Positions 1-9,803 of a DNA stretch of 64,000 nt are shown here, in pieces (within the stretch, counting starts at the first letter, position 1; each line of letters starts with the position of its first letter). A program made the translations under genes and the position numbers. Origin of the DNA: Buttiauxella agrestis ATCC 33320 (lineage in GTDB: Bacteria; Pseudomonadota; Gammaproteobacteria; Enterobacterales; Enterobacteriaceae). The stretch is taken from positions 2,170,001 to 2,234,000 of the forward strand of contig JALKFA010000001.1 in the NCBI GenBank assembly GCA_024169445.1, in the 5' to 3' direction. The notes beneath the pieces are model-generated. The model saw only the letters and a program-made list of their open reading frames with translations. It was not told the origin of the DNA and made no database searches.

Positions 1-3000
1 GTTATCGACATTTCCGACAGCGGCGCGGGGATTAATAACAACGCCGATACCTCCAACATCAATCTTAGTAACGTCACGATTAACGCCTCCGATGGCCCGG
101 CGATTCGCACTGCCGTCACCTTTAGCGCTGCAGGCACCAGTAACACATTAAATGTTTCCGGAAATGGCGAAGGTTTTGCTTTCATGAAGGCCGATGGTTC
201 GGTTACCACGGGTGATCTCACTATCGGCAGCGGCTACACCATTAATGGCAACGGGGCGGGGAGCGTCGGCATTCTGGCGAGAACCTCCAACAATGTCAGT
301 TCTGGCGCGGTTATCAACATGGCCGCCAATGCGGGTTCCGCGATTGTGGCAACCGATGGTTTGAGCGGTAGCAGTCGTACCATCACCAACTCGGGAGTTA
401 TCACCAGCCTCGGGGCGGGTGCACCAGTGATTAACGCTTCGGGCAGCGGCAATACCACGGTGAATAACAGTGGCACCTTGTTGGCTGCGAATGCCACGGC
501 GCAGGCTATTTTGACCGGAACAGGCAATGATAATGTGGCGTTAAGCGGGACGACGGCCAACACTCTCGGTGAAATTGTGCTGGGTAGCGGCAGCGATCGG
601 TTCAGCTGGACGGCAGGTGATTACACTGGTGGCGTGACATTCACGGGTGCTGACGGCAACGACAGCGCCACGCTGGGTGATGTGTCGATGGCGGACGTGA
701 CGCATATTCTCAGTGAAGGCGGCACCAATAATACGTTGACTCTTAATGGTACGAATGAGGGGGCAACGCCTGCATTACTGGGATCCTTTAGCGCGGACGA
801 CCTGGCGAAAGGCACCAATATTGGGTCGGGCTGGAGCACGCTGACCTTAGATAGCTTAAATGGCGTTCCGACTGATGCACGCGTGGTGGATAATTTAACG
901 CTCTCTGGTGTGCAAGCGATCAATATCAACAATGGTGCCACGCTGCGTAGCGGCGACAGCGCCCCGACTGCGGGCGAGGCCACCATCCATAACTACAACG
1001 TCGCCACCTCGGGGGCGACAAGCTTGCTGTCATTCGATGGGGCGGGCGACCAAGTCTACAGTGGCGTGATCAGCGGCACCGGCGGCATGGAGCGCATCAA
1101 TAGCGGTAATACTATTCTGCTGGGCGATAACACCTACACCGGGAATACTTTGATAGGCGCAGGATCGGAGCTGACTCTCGGCGATGGTAATACAACCGGC
1201 AAACTATCAGAGCAAACCAACATTACTGATAACGGTATCCTGACGGTTAACCACTCTGATGCAGTGGCGCTCAATGGTGTTATTTCAGGAAGTGGTGCGT
1301 TCCGCCAGATTGGTAGCGGCGTCACTCGCCTCGGTGGCAATAACAGCTATGCGGGAAGCACTACCGTTGAGCAGGGTACCTTGCTGATTAACGGTGTGCA
1401 GAGCGGAACAGGGCTGACCACCGTCAAGAGCGGCACTACGCTTGGCGGTTACGGCACCATCGGCGGTGATGTGCTGTTCGAGAGCGGGACCACATTGCGC
1501 CCCGGTGATGACAGCCGTGGCAATCGCACCGGGACGCTGACCGTTCAGGGCGATCTGACACTTGCCAGTGACACCAACAGCCAGTTCCAGTTGGGGGAAG
1601 TTTATACACCGGGTGGCTCACTCAATGACCTGGTGGATGTGAAAGGTGACTTAATACTTGATGGTTCACTCAATGTGGCGCTGACCGCAGGCGGAGCCTT
1701 CCTGCCGGGTGTGTATCGCCTGTTTAACTATGGCGGTTCGCTCACCGACAACACCATGGATATCGCGTCGCTGCCACCCAACGACGCCAGTAATTACGCC
1801 ATCCAGACCAACATCGACAAGGAAGTTAACCTCGCGCTTAACTTTATTGACCCGACAAATCAGTTGCAGTTCTGGGATGGTGACCTTGATGTGATCCCTG
1901 GCAACCACGGGGATGGTACGACAGGCAATGGCAGAGTTGACGGTGGCTTCGGTTACTGGACCAGCCTGATTTCAGGCGTCAGCAACAACTGGACGCAAGT
2001 TGATGGGGTCGGTAATGCGCCGTGGGCGCAGGATGCTTTCGCTGTCTTCCAGGGGCAAGGTGACGTGGTACGGGTCAGCAATGCCTTTGGTGACGTGCTC
2101 ACTTCCGGGATGCAGTTCGCCAGTAATGGCTACATCCTGAATGCCGACCCTGCACGCCCGGATTCGCAACTGTTCTTTGATGCGACTAACCCGCCGGGTA
2201 ATTTCCCGCCGGATAACAGCTACGAAGCGCAAGGCGCGACCCATGCCGACAGCTATTTTGCGATTCGTGTGGGGAATGGTGCGGCGGGAGCCGACATCAC
2301 GACGCTTATCAACGTCAACCTGGTGCAGAACGATCTGTCCGCTGGCAATATCCGTTTGCTGAAAACCGATCCAGGTCGCCTGATTTTAACCGGCAATAAT
2401 GTGTTTACCGGTGGCGTGGAAGTCTGGAACGGCACGCTGAATATCACCAACGACAACGCGCTTGGTGCGACCAGTAACTCAGTGTTGTTGAAAAATGGCG
2501 CCACCTTCCAGGCGGGGGCCGATCTCACGACATCACGCTTATTCTTTGTCGATGGCGTTGCGGGCGCTGCGCTGGATGTATTCGGCCATACCTTTACCCC
2601 AACAGGCGTGATTGGCGGTGATGGTCCGCTGACTATTAAAGATAGCTCCACGGGCACCAATAATGGCGTGCTTGAGTTGGGCACCGCGAATACCTATCAG
2701 GGCGACACCACGATTATCGGCAAAAATGGTACCGGGCAACTGACCGTTAATGCGAATACCAGTGGGGCATTAGGTGCGTCAGATAGCCTGGTTTCATTAA
2801 GCTCTCTGGCGCTGTTAAACCTCAATAACGCCGCTTCGGGTGAAACGCACGTCTTTGCCGTCGACAACGCATCACTGGCGTTCCACGACAACGCCGGAGC
2901 CGGGCAAAGCACTATCAATCTGACTAACGGTGGTAACGCGACTTTCAGCGATACGAGCCAGGGTGATAATGCGAATGTGTCGGTTGATGCCAGTTCCCTG

Positions 3001-6000
3001 CTTGCGCTCAACGGCAGTGCCGATGCGGGTTCATCGACGGTCAATAACAGCGGACGTGTGACCTTTGCTGACAACGCTCAGGGCGCAGGCGCGGTGATTT
3101 CTAACCTCGTGGGCGGCCTGGTGGATATCAGTTCTGCGCTGTCGGGCACCTCGATAGGTTCATTATCAGGTGCAGGTAACGTGATGCTGGGTGCGGCAAC
3201 TCTGGTTGAAGGCGCCTTAGGGCGCAACGACTCCATCAGCGGCATTATCAGCGGTGACGGAAATCTGGTGAAAACCGGAAGCGGAACGCTAAACCTCACC
3301 GCCGCCAACACCTGGACCGGAACCACCGATGCACAGCAAGGCGTATTACTGATTAACGGTAATCAAGTGGCGGCAACCGGGCAAACCACGGTAAATAGCG
3401 GTGCAACACTTGGCGGTGCGGGCCTGCTCGGTGGCAGCGTGGTGATAGACAACGGCGGGCACCTGGCGGCTGGGCAGGATCTGTCAAGTGTCGGTGTGCT
3501 GACGATGGGCGCGCTAACCCTTAATCAGGATTCGCAAGTCGATTTCCAGTTTGGCCAGCCTTACACCGTCGGCGGCACGCTTAACGATCTTGTCAACATT
3601 AATGGCGACCTCAATCTTAACGGCAAACTGAATATCACCCAGACACCGGGCGGCAGTTTTGATGTCGGGATCTATCGCGTCTTTAATTATTCCGGTGCGT
3701 TAACCAACAACATTCTCGATATTGGCACCGCGCCTGCGGCGGCAGACGATCTCTACGTTCAGACCTCTATCGCAGGCCAGGTGAACCTCGTCAACCGCAG
3801 TGGTTATGTCATGCGCTTCTGGGACGGTTTCGGCGGTACGGGCGGGGCGTTGAAAAATAACGACCAGATCGATGGCGGCAACGGTATCTGGCAAAACAGC
3901 AGCGGCAATGACAACTGGACCACGGATGTCACCGATCCTGAAGGGCGCTTTAATACACCGTTCAGCAATGGTTCCTTTGCCGTATTTGGTGGTACCGCCG
4001 GTAATGTGACTATCGACACCAGCCTCGGTGAAGTGGCGATCAGTGGCGCGCAGTTTGCCACTGACGGTTATGTCATCGGCGGGAATAATCTAACCACCCA
4101 TACCGCTAATACAATTATTCGCGTCGGTGATGGTACGGCACCGAGTGCGGGTTATACCGCCACCATCAACTCGGTTATTGACGGTGAAGGCGGAATTAAT
4201 AAAGCCGATCTCGGCACCTTGATTCTGAACGGCAATAACCAATACCAGGGCGGCACGCAGGTTAGCGGCGGGATACTGCAAGTTTCTGCGGATAATAATC
4301 TCGGTGCAGCGGGAACCGGAATTGGCCTGAGTGGCGGCACGTTGCGCTATGGCGCGGCGTTTGATACTGCCCGCCAGGTGACGCTTTCGGGCGTCGGTGG
4401 GGCAATTGACACCAACGGTCATGCGGTTTCGCTGTTAACGGCGGTTACCGGCAATGGCGATTTCACCAAACTGGGCGAAGGCGCGTTGACGCTCACAAAA
4501 GACAGCACATTCAACGGGCAAACCACCATCAGCAAAGGCACATTGCAGTTGGGGAACGGGGGGACGGCGGGCAACATCGGCGGGAATATTGTCGATAACG
4601 CGACCCTTGCGATTAACCGCAGCGATACGTTGACGCTTAACGGGAATATTTCCGGCAACGGACAGGTCTGGCAGCAGGGCAGCGGCACCACCATTCTCAA
4701 TGGCAACAATAGCTGGAGCGGAATTACGCTGGTGGAAAAAGGCACCTTGCTGGCTTCAGGTGAGAATCGCTTTAGCCAGCCATCCAGCCATATTGTGAGC
4801 CGAGGTGCGTTACTGGATACCGGTGGCTACAGCCAGTCGGTCGCCAATCTGGTGAACCAGGGCACCATTAATTTGCGTGGCGGTGATGTCGGATCAACCC
4901 TGACGGTCAACGGTGATTACGTCGGCCTGAACGGTACGTTGAACATTGCTGCCCAGCAACATAGCCCAGGTGTCGCTGACCGTCTGGTGATAAATGGCGG
5001 CAGTGCTACTGGCCTGACGAACCTGAATATTGATGTTAGCCAACTCGGCGAACCGACCACCGGTGACGGCATTATGGTGGTTGAAGCCATTAATGGGGCG
5101 ACCACCACCGCTCAGACCACCAAAGATGCCTTTACCATTGGCGATGGCGTGCTTACCGCGGGCGCATGGCAATACCAGCTGTTTGCCGGTAACGCGCAGG
5201 GGGCGGGTGAAGACTGGTTCTTACGCGCCGGTTATCGTCCTGATGTACCGGGCTTCGATACGCTGGCCGCGATTATCCGCCAGGCCGATTTAGCGGTTCT
5301 TGGGACACTTCACCAGCGTGTGGGCGATGAGCAACCCTGGCGTGCAGATGTTGCGGCCGATCAGGAAAGCCGTTTTTGGGCACGTTACATCGTCAAATCG
5401 GTCGACCAAAAACACGACGATCCAACCGGCTCGCAAAGCAGTTCCAACTTCAACGGGATGCAGATGGGGTTGGACCTGTGGCAAAACGATAAATGGCGTG
5501 CAGGTTTGTACACCACCTTTATGGATATCGACAGCTCGATCAATGGCGATACCGGGATGAGCGGCGGGGCCGCCTACAACTCGACCTTCTCCTCATACCT
5601 GGGGGGGTACGCCACCTGGACTGACACCGACGGTTTGTACGTCGATAACGTCCTGCAGTACGGTTATCACTCTGTCGATTTGAAGAACTTGAGCAGTCAT
5701 GAATCGTACAGCCCGGACGGTAGCTCGGTGGTGGCGTCGGTTGAAGTCGGAAAACCGTGGCAATTAGGCGATAGCAACTGGCAGCTAGAACCGCAGGCGC
5801 AACTTATTTATCAGTACAGTAATTTTGATGATGTCACACTTGCCGATCGGTCGAAAACCAAAGTTTCGGTGGACGCTGACGGCTCTGTGATTGGCCGCCT
5901 TGGGGTCCGTCTGACTGCCGATTACGACACCGACTATGGCAAAGTTAAGCCTTATGTTCGCGCAAACTACTGGCAGGAACTGTCTGACGGCCAGGACAGC

Positions 6001-6213
6001 GTGACGTATCGCAATACGGCCAACCAGGCCGGTGCGACGGAAATCAACGCCAACCAGCGCTTCCAGGTAACTGAAGTGGCTCTCGGTACGACATGGGCGG
6101 TAACCACCGATGTGCAGGCCTATACCGAGGTGGGCAAAAGCTGGGATAACGGTGGCGACACGTCCGTATCCTCTGATATTTCAGCGTCTGTTGGGATGAA
6201 AATTCGCTTCTGA
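1..6213 (+). CDS. Giant autotransporter (type Va), 3' part; 5' end outside window
   Basis: The frame is open from base 1, so the first ATG at 184 is internal; 2070 residues lie in the window. The passenger is a low-complexity, Gly/Asn/Thr-rich beta-helix with many autotransporter-associated beta-strand repeats (patterns like LxxxNTYTGxTxIxxGTL). A pertactin-like/autochaperone region lies at about nt 4960-5230. A C-terminal translocator barrel lies at about nt 5377-6210 and ends in Ile-Arg-Phe, the usual outer-membrane signature. A passenger module is duplicated: nt about 1375-2280 and 3340-4110 share motifs such as NDLV, an RxFNY loop, FWDG and GxQFA. Expected role is a surface adhesin or biofilm protein. 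The substrate is unknown, and the signal peptide is not visible because the start lies upstream. Family assignment is secure; function is inferred. Confidence 0.93.
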   Translation, partial: VIDISDSGAGINNNADTSNINLSNVTINASDGPAIRTAVTFSAAGTSNTLNVSGNGEGFAFMKADGSVTTGDLTIGSGYTINGNGAGSVGILARTSNNVSSGAVINMAANAGSAIVATDGLSGSSRTITNSGVITSLGAGAPVINASGSGNTTVNNSGTLLAANATAQAILTGTGNDNVALSGTTANTLGEIVLGSGSDRFSWTAGDYTGGVTFTGADGNDSATLGDVSMADVTHILSEGGTNNTLTLNGTNEGATPALLGSFSADDLAKGTNIGSGWSTLTLDSLNGVPTDARVVDNLTLSGVQAININNGATLRSGDSAPTAGEATIHNYNVATSGATSLLSFDGAGDQVYSGVISGTGGMERINSGNTILLGDNTYTGNTLIGAGSELTLGDGNTTGKLSEQTNITDNGILTVNHSDAVALNGVISGSGAFRQIGSGVTRLGGNNSYAGSTTVEQGTLLINGVQSGTGLTTVKSGTTLGGYGTIGGDVLFESGTTLRPGDDSRGNRTGTLTVQGDLTLASDTNSQFQLGEVYTPGGSLNDLVDVKGDLILDGSLNVALTAGGAFLPGVYRLFNYGGSLTDNTMDIASLPPNDASNYAIQTNIDKEVNLALNFIDPTNQLQFWDGDLDVIPGNHGDGTTGNGRVDGGFGYWTSLISGVSNNWTQVDGVGNAPWAQDAFAVFQGQGDVVRVSNAFGDVLTSGMQFASNGYILNADPARPDSQLFFDATNPPGNFPPDNSYEAQGATHADSYFAIRVGNGAAGADITTLINVNLVQNDLSAGNIRLLKTDPGRLILTGNNVFTGGVEVWNGTLNITNDNALGATSNSVLLKNGATFQAGADLTTSRLFFVDGVAGAALDVFGHTFTPTGVIGGDGPLTIKDSSTGTNNGVLELGTANTYQGDTTIIGKNGTGQLTVNANTSGALGASDSLVSLSSLALLNLNNAASGETHVFAVDNASLAFHDNAGAGQSTINLTNGGNATFSDTSQGDNANVSVDASSLLALNGSADAGSSTVNNSGRVTFADNAQGAGAVISNLVGGLVDISSALSGTSIGSLSGAGNVMLGAATLVEGALGRNDSISGIISGDGNLVKTGSGTLNLTAANTWTGTTDAQQGVLLINGNQVAATGQTTVNSGATLGGAGLLGGSVVIDNGGHLAAGQDLSSVGVLTMGALTLNQDSQVDFQFGQPYTVGGTLNDLVNINGDLNLNGKLNITQTPGGSFDVGIYRVFNYSGALTNNILDIGTAPAAADDLYVQTSIAGQVNLVNRSGYVMRFWDGFGGTGGALKNNDQIDGGNGIWQNSSGNDNWTTDVTDPEGRFNTPFSNGSFAVFGGTAGNVTIDTSLGEVAISGAQFATDGYVIGGNNLTTHTANTIIRVGDGTAPSAGYTATINSVIDGEGGINKADLGTLILNGNNQYQGGTQVSGGILQVSADNNLGAAGTGIGLSGGTLRYGAAFDTARQVTLSGVGGAIDTNGHAVSLLTAVTGNGDFTKLGEGALTLTKDSTFNGQTTISKGTLQLGNGGTAGNIGGNIVDNATLAINRSDTLTLNGNISGNGQVWQQGSGTTILNGNNSWSGITLVEKGTLLASGENRFSQPSSHIVSRGALLDTGGYSQSVANLVNQGTINLRGGDVGSTLTVNGDYVGLNGTLNIAAQQHSPGVADRLVINGGSATGLTNLNIDVSQLGEPTTGDGIMVVEAINGATTTAQTTKDAFTIGDGVLTAGAWQYQLFAGNAQGAGEDWFLRAGYRPDVPGFDTLAAIIRQADLAVLGTLHQRVGDEQPWRADVAADQESRFWARYIVKSVDQKHDDPTGSQSSSNFNGMQMGLDLWQNDKWRAGLYTTFMDIDSSINGDTGMSGGAAYNSTFSSYLGGYATWTDTDGLYVDNVLQYGYHSVDLKNLSSHESYSPDGSSVVASVEVGKPWQLGDSNWQLEPQAQLIYQYSNFDDVTLADRSKTKVSVDADGSVIGRLGVRLTADYDTDYGKVKPYVRANYWQELSDGQDSVTYRNTANQAGATEINANQRFQVTEVALGTTWAVTTDVQAYTEVGKSWDNGGDTSVSSDISASVGMKIRF

Positions 6214-6218
6214 TGATA

Positions 6219-6241
6219 CTGCGGCTCGCTTCGAGCCGCAG
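6219..6241 (+). terminator. Hairpin after autotransporter
   Basis: A perfect 10-bp inverted repeat (CTGCGGCTCG / CGAGCCGCAG) with a 3-nt loop starts 5 nt after the stop codon. No strong T-run follows, so it may be a weak terminator or an mRNA 3'-end stabiliser. Confidence 0.55.
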
Positions 6242-6286
6242 GCTATCCCAGGCCTTTTAGCGGTTATTTTAAGAAACAGGTGGCAC

Positions 6287-7468
6287 ATGAAAAAGAGCAT
6301 CGTGGCGTGTTCAGGACTGCTGTTAGCCTCATTTTCTCATGCGAGTGGCCTTTATTTTTATGAGATGGGTACAGAAGATACGGCACTGGCCGGTGCCGGG
6401 CAGGCTGCACGCGCTCAGGATGCTTCTACCATTGTTACCAATCCGGCGGGTATGACCCGTCTACCGGATCATATGTTCACCGGTGGTCTACAGGTCATGG
6501 GGGGAGATATCAATTATCAGTTAGATAACGCCAGACAGAGCCCGGGGAATGTCATGAATCTTTTCCCTAATGCCAGTAGCTTCTATAGCCAAAAAGTCAG
6601 TGAAGATGTGTACGCGGGCATTGGTCTGTATGGAAACTATGGTCTGGGGATAGATTTTGGCGACTGGGCTGGAGACCGGTTAATCAAAAAGAGCACCATG
6701 GTTGCCATGACCCTGAGCCCCTCTCTGGCCTGGAAACTGAGCGATCGTGTTTCCATCGGGGGGTCAGTCAATGCCAACTATGGCTTCTTGTCGCTGACGC
6801 GCAACGTTGAGGGGGATGATAAAACGCAAAAAGACCACGACTGGGCGATGAGCTATCGTCTCGGTTTGTTGATGGATCTGACTGACCAAACCCGCGCGGG
6901 GATAACCTGGAACAGTAAAACCGATTACGACTTTAATATTGATGCTCAGGCGCGGTTCCCCAAACTGCCAAATGTCGATTTCACCTTACCCATCGGTGCG
7001 CAAGTCCGGGCGCCACAGCAAATCATGCTAAGCCTGGTACACGATATCGATAAACAGTGGTCTGTGATGGGCGATCTTGGCTGGCAGGACTGGAGCCAGT
7101 TTGGTGCGCCACAGATTACCGTGGCAGGCGAGGCGATCGACAAAACCAGCCGCCTTAAAGATACCTGGCATACCGCATTGGGTGTGCAATACCGTCCAGC
7201 TGAAGAGTGGCGTCTCAATGCCGGCGTGGCATTTGATAGTACTGTATACAAAGATCAGAGTGATGCGGCATTAACCCTGCCAACTGGCGACGAATGGCGT
7301 TTTGCCACCGGTGCGCAGTACCAACTGAGCCAGGCAAGCAATATTGGTATAGCAGTGGAATATCTGCATATGCAGTCTTCAAAAATCCAGTCTCCGGCGG
7401 TTTTGGCGGGCAATTACGATAATCCTTATCTGTGGTTTACCAGCGTCAATTACATTTATCAGTTCTGA
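6287..7468 (+). CDS. FadL/OMPP1-family outer-membrane transport protein
   Basis: 393 residues with an N-terminal signal peptide (cleavage after about residue 19, ...FSHA/SGLYFY). The mature N-terminus has the FadL/TodX layout: an aromatic-rich start, an ALAGAGQAA stretch and the NPAGM motif typical of the N-terminal hatch. The rest alternates hydrophobic and polar residues like a beta-barrel and ends in Tyr-Gln-Phe. Family members carry long-chain fatty acids and other hydrophobic compounds across the outer membrane. This is shorter than E. coli FadL (about 446 residues), so it is a paralogue and not fadL. AGGTGG precedes the ATG. An alkylsulfatase follows, which suggests uptake of amphiphilic substrates (inference). 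Confidence 0.85.
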   Translation: MKKSIVACSGLLLASFSHASGLYFYEMGTEDTALAGAGQAARAQDASTIVTNPAGMTRLPDHMFTGGLQVMGGDINYQLDNARQSPGNVMNLFPNASSFYSQKVSEDVYAGIGLYGNYGLGIDFGDWAGDRLIKKSTMVAMTLSPSLAWKLSDRVSIGGSVNANYGFLSLTRNVEGDDKTQKDHDWAMSYRLGLLMDLTDQTRAGITWNSKTDYDFNIDAQARFPKLPNVDFTLPIGAQVRAPQQIMLSLVHDIDKQWSVMGDLGWQDWSQFGAPQITVAGEAIDKTSRLKDTWHTALGVQYRPAEEWRLNAGVAFDSTVYKDQSDAALTLPTGDEWRFATGAQYQLSQASNIGIAVEYLHMQSSKIQSPAVLAGNYDNPYLWFTSVNYIYQF

Positions 7469-7772
7469 TTGTTGAAAGGCCATTATCAGTATTTTATGGA
7501 TACTGGCTGACGATATGAGTCATGTCTGCTTCTGGTTACGCGATGCTGTCCTCATGCAACCAGCAAACGACTCTTCTCCAGACAACTTCGAACCAGCAAA
7601 AGTTAAATTATTAATATTTTGTATTCCAATATGGCGAAATGTAACTCTTTGGTTATATTTAAAAACGATAATACTCCATGAACATTATTGTTATTTGATT
7701 CAATGAATTATTACTCGATGTAACTACTCGGATAATCTGAGTGGTTTGAGGGAATACATATGAGGAAAAGAA
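7469..7772. other. Intergenic region upstream of the alkylsulfatase gene
   Basis: 304 bp, AT-rich in its second half. It holds a 63-codon open frame (7515-7706) with no convincing ribosome site or recognisable motif. It probably carries the promoter of the downstream gene. I see no clear operator or terminator. Confidence 0.4.
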
Positions 7773-9752
7773 ATGAGACTTAAATTAATAGTCAAAAGTC
7801 TTGCACTGGCAGGGCTGCTTTCATCCACAGCACTGACTCCGTTATTTGCACAGGAAGTTCCCAAAGAGGCAACGGCTTCAACAAAACAAGCTAACGACGC
7901 ACTCTATAACCAACTTCCTTTCTCTGATAACACTGATTTTACCAACGCGCATAAAGGCTTTATCGCCGCAATCCCCACTGATGTCATAAAAGGTGCGCAG
8001 GGTAATGTGGTCTGGGATCCTCAGAAATATGCCTTTATTAAAGAAGGTGATAAATCGCCGGATAGTGTCAACCCTAGCCTGTGGCGTCAGTCTCAACTAA
8101 TCAATATCAGCGGCCTTTTTGAAGTGACCGAGGGTGTATACCAGATCCGTAATCTCGACTTATCCAATATGACCATTATTGAGGGTAAAGAGGGTATTAC
8201 CGTTGTTGATCCACTGGTTTCTGCTGAAACAGCAAAAGTTGGCATGGATTTGTACTTCAAAAATCGTGGCAATAAACCGGTTGTCGCGGTGATTTACACC
8301 CACAGTCACGTTGACCATTACGGTGGTGTGCGCGGGGTTGTTGACGAAGCTGATGTTAAATCAGGCAAAGTGAAGATTTACGCCCCGGCGGGCTTTATGG
8401 ACGAAGCCGTGTCCGAGAACATTATGGCAGGGAACGTCATGAGCCGCCGCGCCAGTTACATGTACGGCAACCTGCTGAAGCCTGATGCTAAAGGCCAGGT
8501 GGGTGCGGGTCTGGGTACCACGACTTCTGCCGGGACGGTAACATTAATCGCTCCGACTAACTACATCACTAAAACCGGACAGAAAGAAACGATTGACGGC
8601 CTGACCTACGATTTCATGATGGCGCCAGGCTCTGAAGCACCGTCCGAAATGCTGTGGTACATCGAAGAGAAAAAACTCATCGAAGCCGCGGAAGATGTGA
8701 CCCATACCCTGCACAACACCTATTCACTGCGCGGAGCGAAGATTCGAGACCCGCTGGCATGGTCGAAATATATCAACGATGCCATTAACCGCTGGGGTGA
8801 TAAGGCCGAAATCATTATGGCTCAACACCACTGGCCAACGTGGGGCAATGAAAACGTCATTAACCTGATGAAAGGTCAGCGTGATATGTACCGCTATATC
8901 AACGACCAGACCTTACGTCTTGCTAACACCGGCCTGACACGTGATGAAATTGCTGCCAACTTTAAACTTCCAGACGGCCTGGCAAAAACCTGGGCAAGTC
9001 GTGGCTATTACGGTTCGGTGAGTCACGATGTTAAAGCGACCTACGTGCTGTACCTCGGCTGGTTCGATGGCAACCCGGCAACACTCGATGAATTGCCACC
9101 AGAAGAAGCTGCAAAGAAATTTGTAGAGTACATGGGCGGTGCCGATAACATCCTGCAAAAAGCGAAAACGGATTACGAACAGGGTAACTACCGTTGGGTT
9201 GCGCAGGTTGTCAGTAAAGTCGTATTTGCCGATCCAAATAACGAGGCGGCACGTAATCTGGAAGCAGACGCCCTCGAGCAACTGGGATACCAGGCTGAAT
9301 CAGGCCCATGGCGTAACTTCTACCTGACCGGCGCGCAGGAGCTGCGCAATGGCGTTCAGAAACTGCCTACACCAAATACCGCAAGTCCGGATACGGTGAA
9401 AGCCATGTCACCTGAGATGTTCTTCGACTACCTCGGTGTGCATATCAACGGTGAAAAAGCGGCAAACGCCAAAGCGGTATTTAATATCGATCTCGGCAGC
9501 GACGGCGGTAAGTACAAGCTGGAGCTGGAAAATGGCGTACTGAACCATACTGCAGGTGCGGAAGCGAAAGACGCGGATGCGACCATTGCGCTTAACCGTG
9601 AAACGCTCAATAAAATCATCCTGAAAGAAGAAACCCTGAAGCAGGCTGAAGATAAAGGCGAAGTGAAAGTAACCGGTAACGGTGCGAAGCTCGACGAGAT
9701 GCTGGGCTACATGGACAAGTTTGAGTTCTGGTTCAACATCGTTACACCATAA
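7773..9752 (+). CDS. Type III linear alkylsulfatase (YjcS/SdsA family)
   Basis: 659 residues, close to E. coli YjcS (661). A signal peptide (hydrophobic about residues 8-26) points to periplasmic location. The metallo-beta-lactamase domain shows the zinc motif T176-H-S-H-V-D-H182 (ligands H177, H179, D181, H182), acidic residues E304/E307 of the second metal cluster and H352/H353 in QHHWPTWG. After a helical dimerisation region the C-terminal ~130 residues resemble the SCP2-like domain that binds the alkyl chain. Family members hydrolyse primary alkyl sulfates such as dodecyl sulfate to alcohol and sulfate. GGAAAAG precedes the ATG. Called yjcS-like because the neighbourhood differs from E. 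coli. Confidence 0.9.
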   Translation: MRLKLIVKSLALAGLLSSTALTPLFAQEVPKEATASTKQANDALYNQLPFSDNTDFTNAHKGFIAAIPTDVIKGAQGNVVWDPQKYAFIKEGDKSPDSVNPSLWRQSQLINISGLFEVTEGVYQIRNLDLSNMTIIEGKEGITVVDPLVSAETAKVGMDLYFKNRGNKPVVAVIYTHSHVDHYGGVRGVVDEADVKSGKVKIYAPAGFMDEAVSENIMAGNVMSRRASYMYGNLLKPDAKGQVGAGLGTTTSAGTVTLIAPTNYITKTGQKETIDGLTYDFMMAPGSEAPSEMLWYIEEKKLIEAAEDVTHTLHNTYSLRGAKIRDPLAWSKYINDAINRWGDKAEIIMAQHHWPTWGNENVINLMKGQRDMYRYINDQTLRLANTGLTRDEIAANFKLPDGLAKTWASRGYYGSVSHDVKATYVLYLGWFDGNPATLDELPPEEAAKKFVEYMGGADNILQKAKTDYEQGNYRWVAQVVSKVVFADPNNEAARNLEADALEQLGYQAESGPWRNFYLTGAQELRNGVQKLPTPNTASPDTVKAMSPEMFFDYLGVHINGEKAANAKAVFNIDLGSDGGKYKLELENGVLNHTAGAEAKDADATIALNRETLNKIILKEETLKQAEDKGEVKVTGNGAKLDEMLGYMDKFEFWFNIVTP

Positions 9753-9758
9753 ATAATT

Positions 9759-9784
9759 CCCCTGCGGCGTCACGGCTGCAGGGG
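9759..9784 (+). terminator. Hairpin after alkylsulfatase gene
   Basis: CCCCTGC pairs with GCAGGGG around a 12-nt loop, 6 nt after the stop. It has only a weak T-rich tail, so read-through into the next gene is likely. Confidence 0.5.
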
Positions 9785-9803
9785 GCTTACTTCAGGTAAT
9801 CCT

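Noticed and set aside
234-5484. Many long minus-strand open frames opposite the autotransporter
   Set aside because: They mirror a repetitive, GC-rich coding strand, are low-complexity Pro/Ala/Ser sequences and lack ribosome sites.
7515-7706. 63-codon plus-strand frame before the alkylsulfatase gene
   Set aside because: No ribosome site, no recognisable motif and an AT-rich sequence that fits promoter DNA better.
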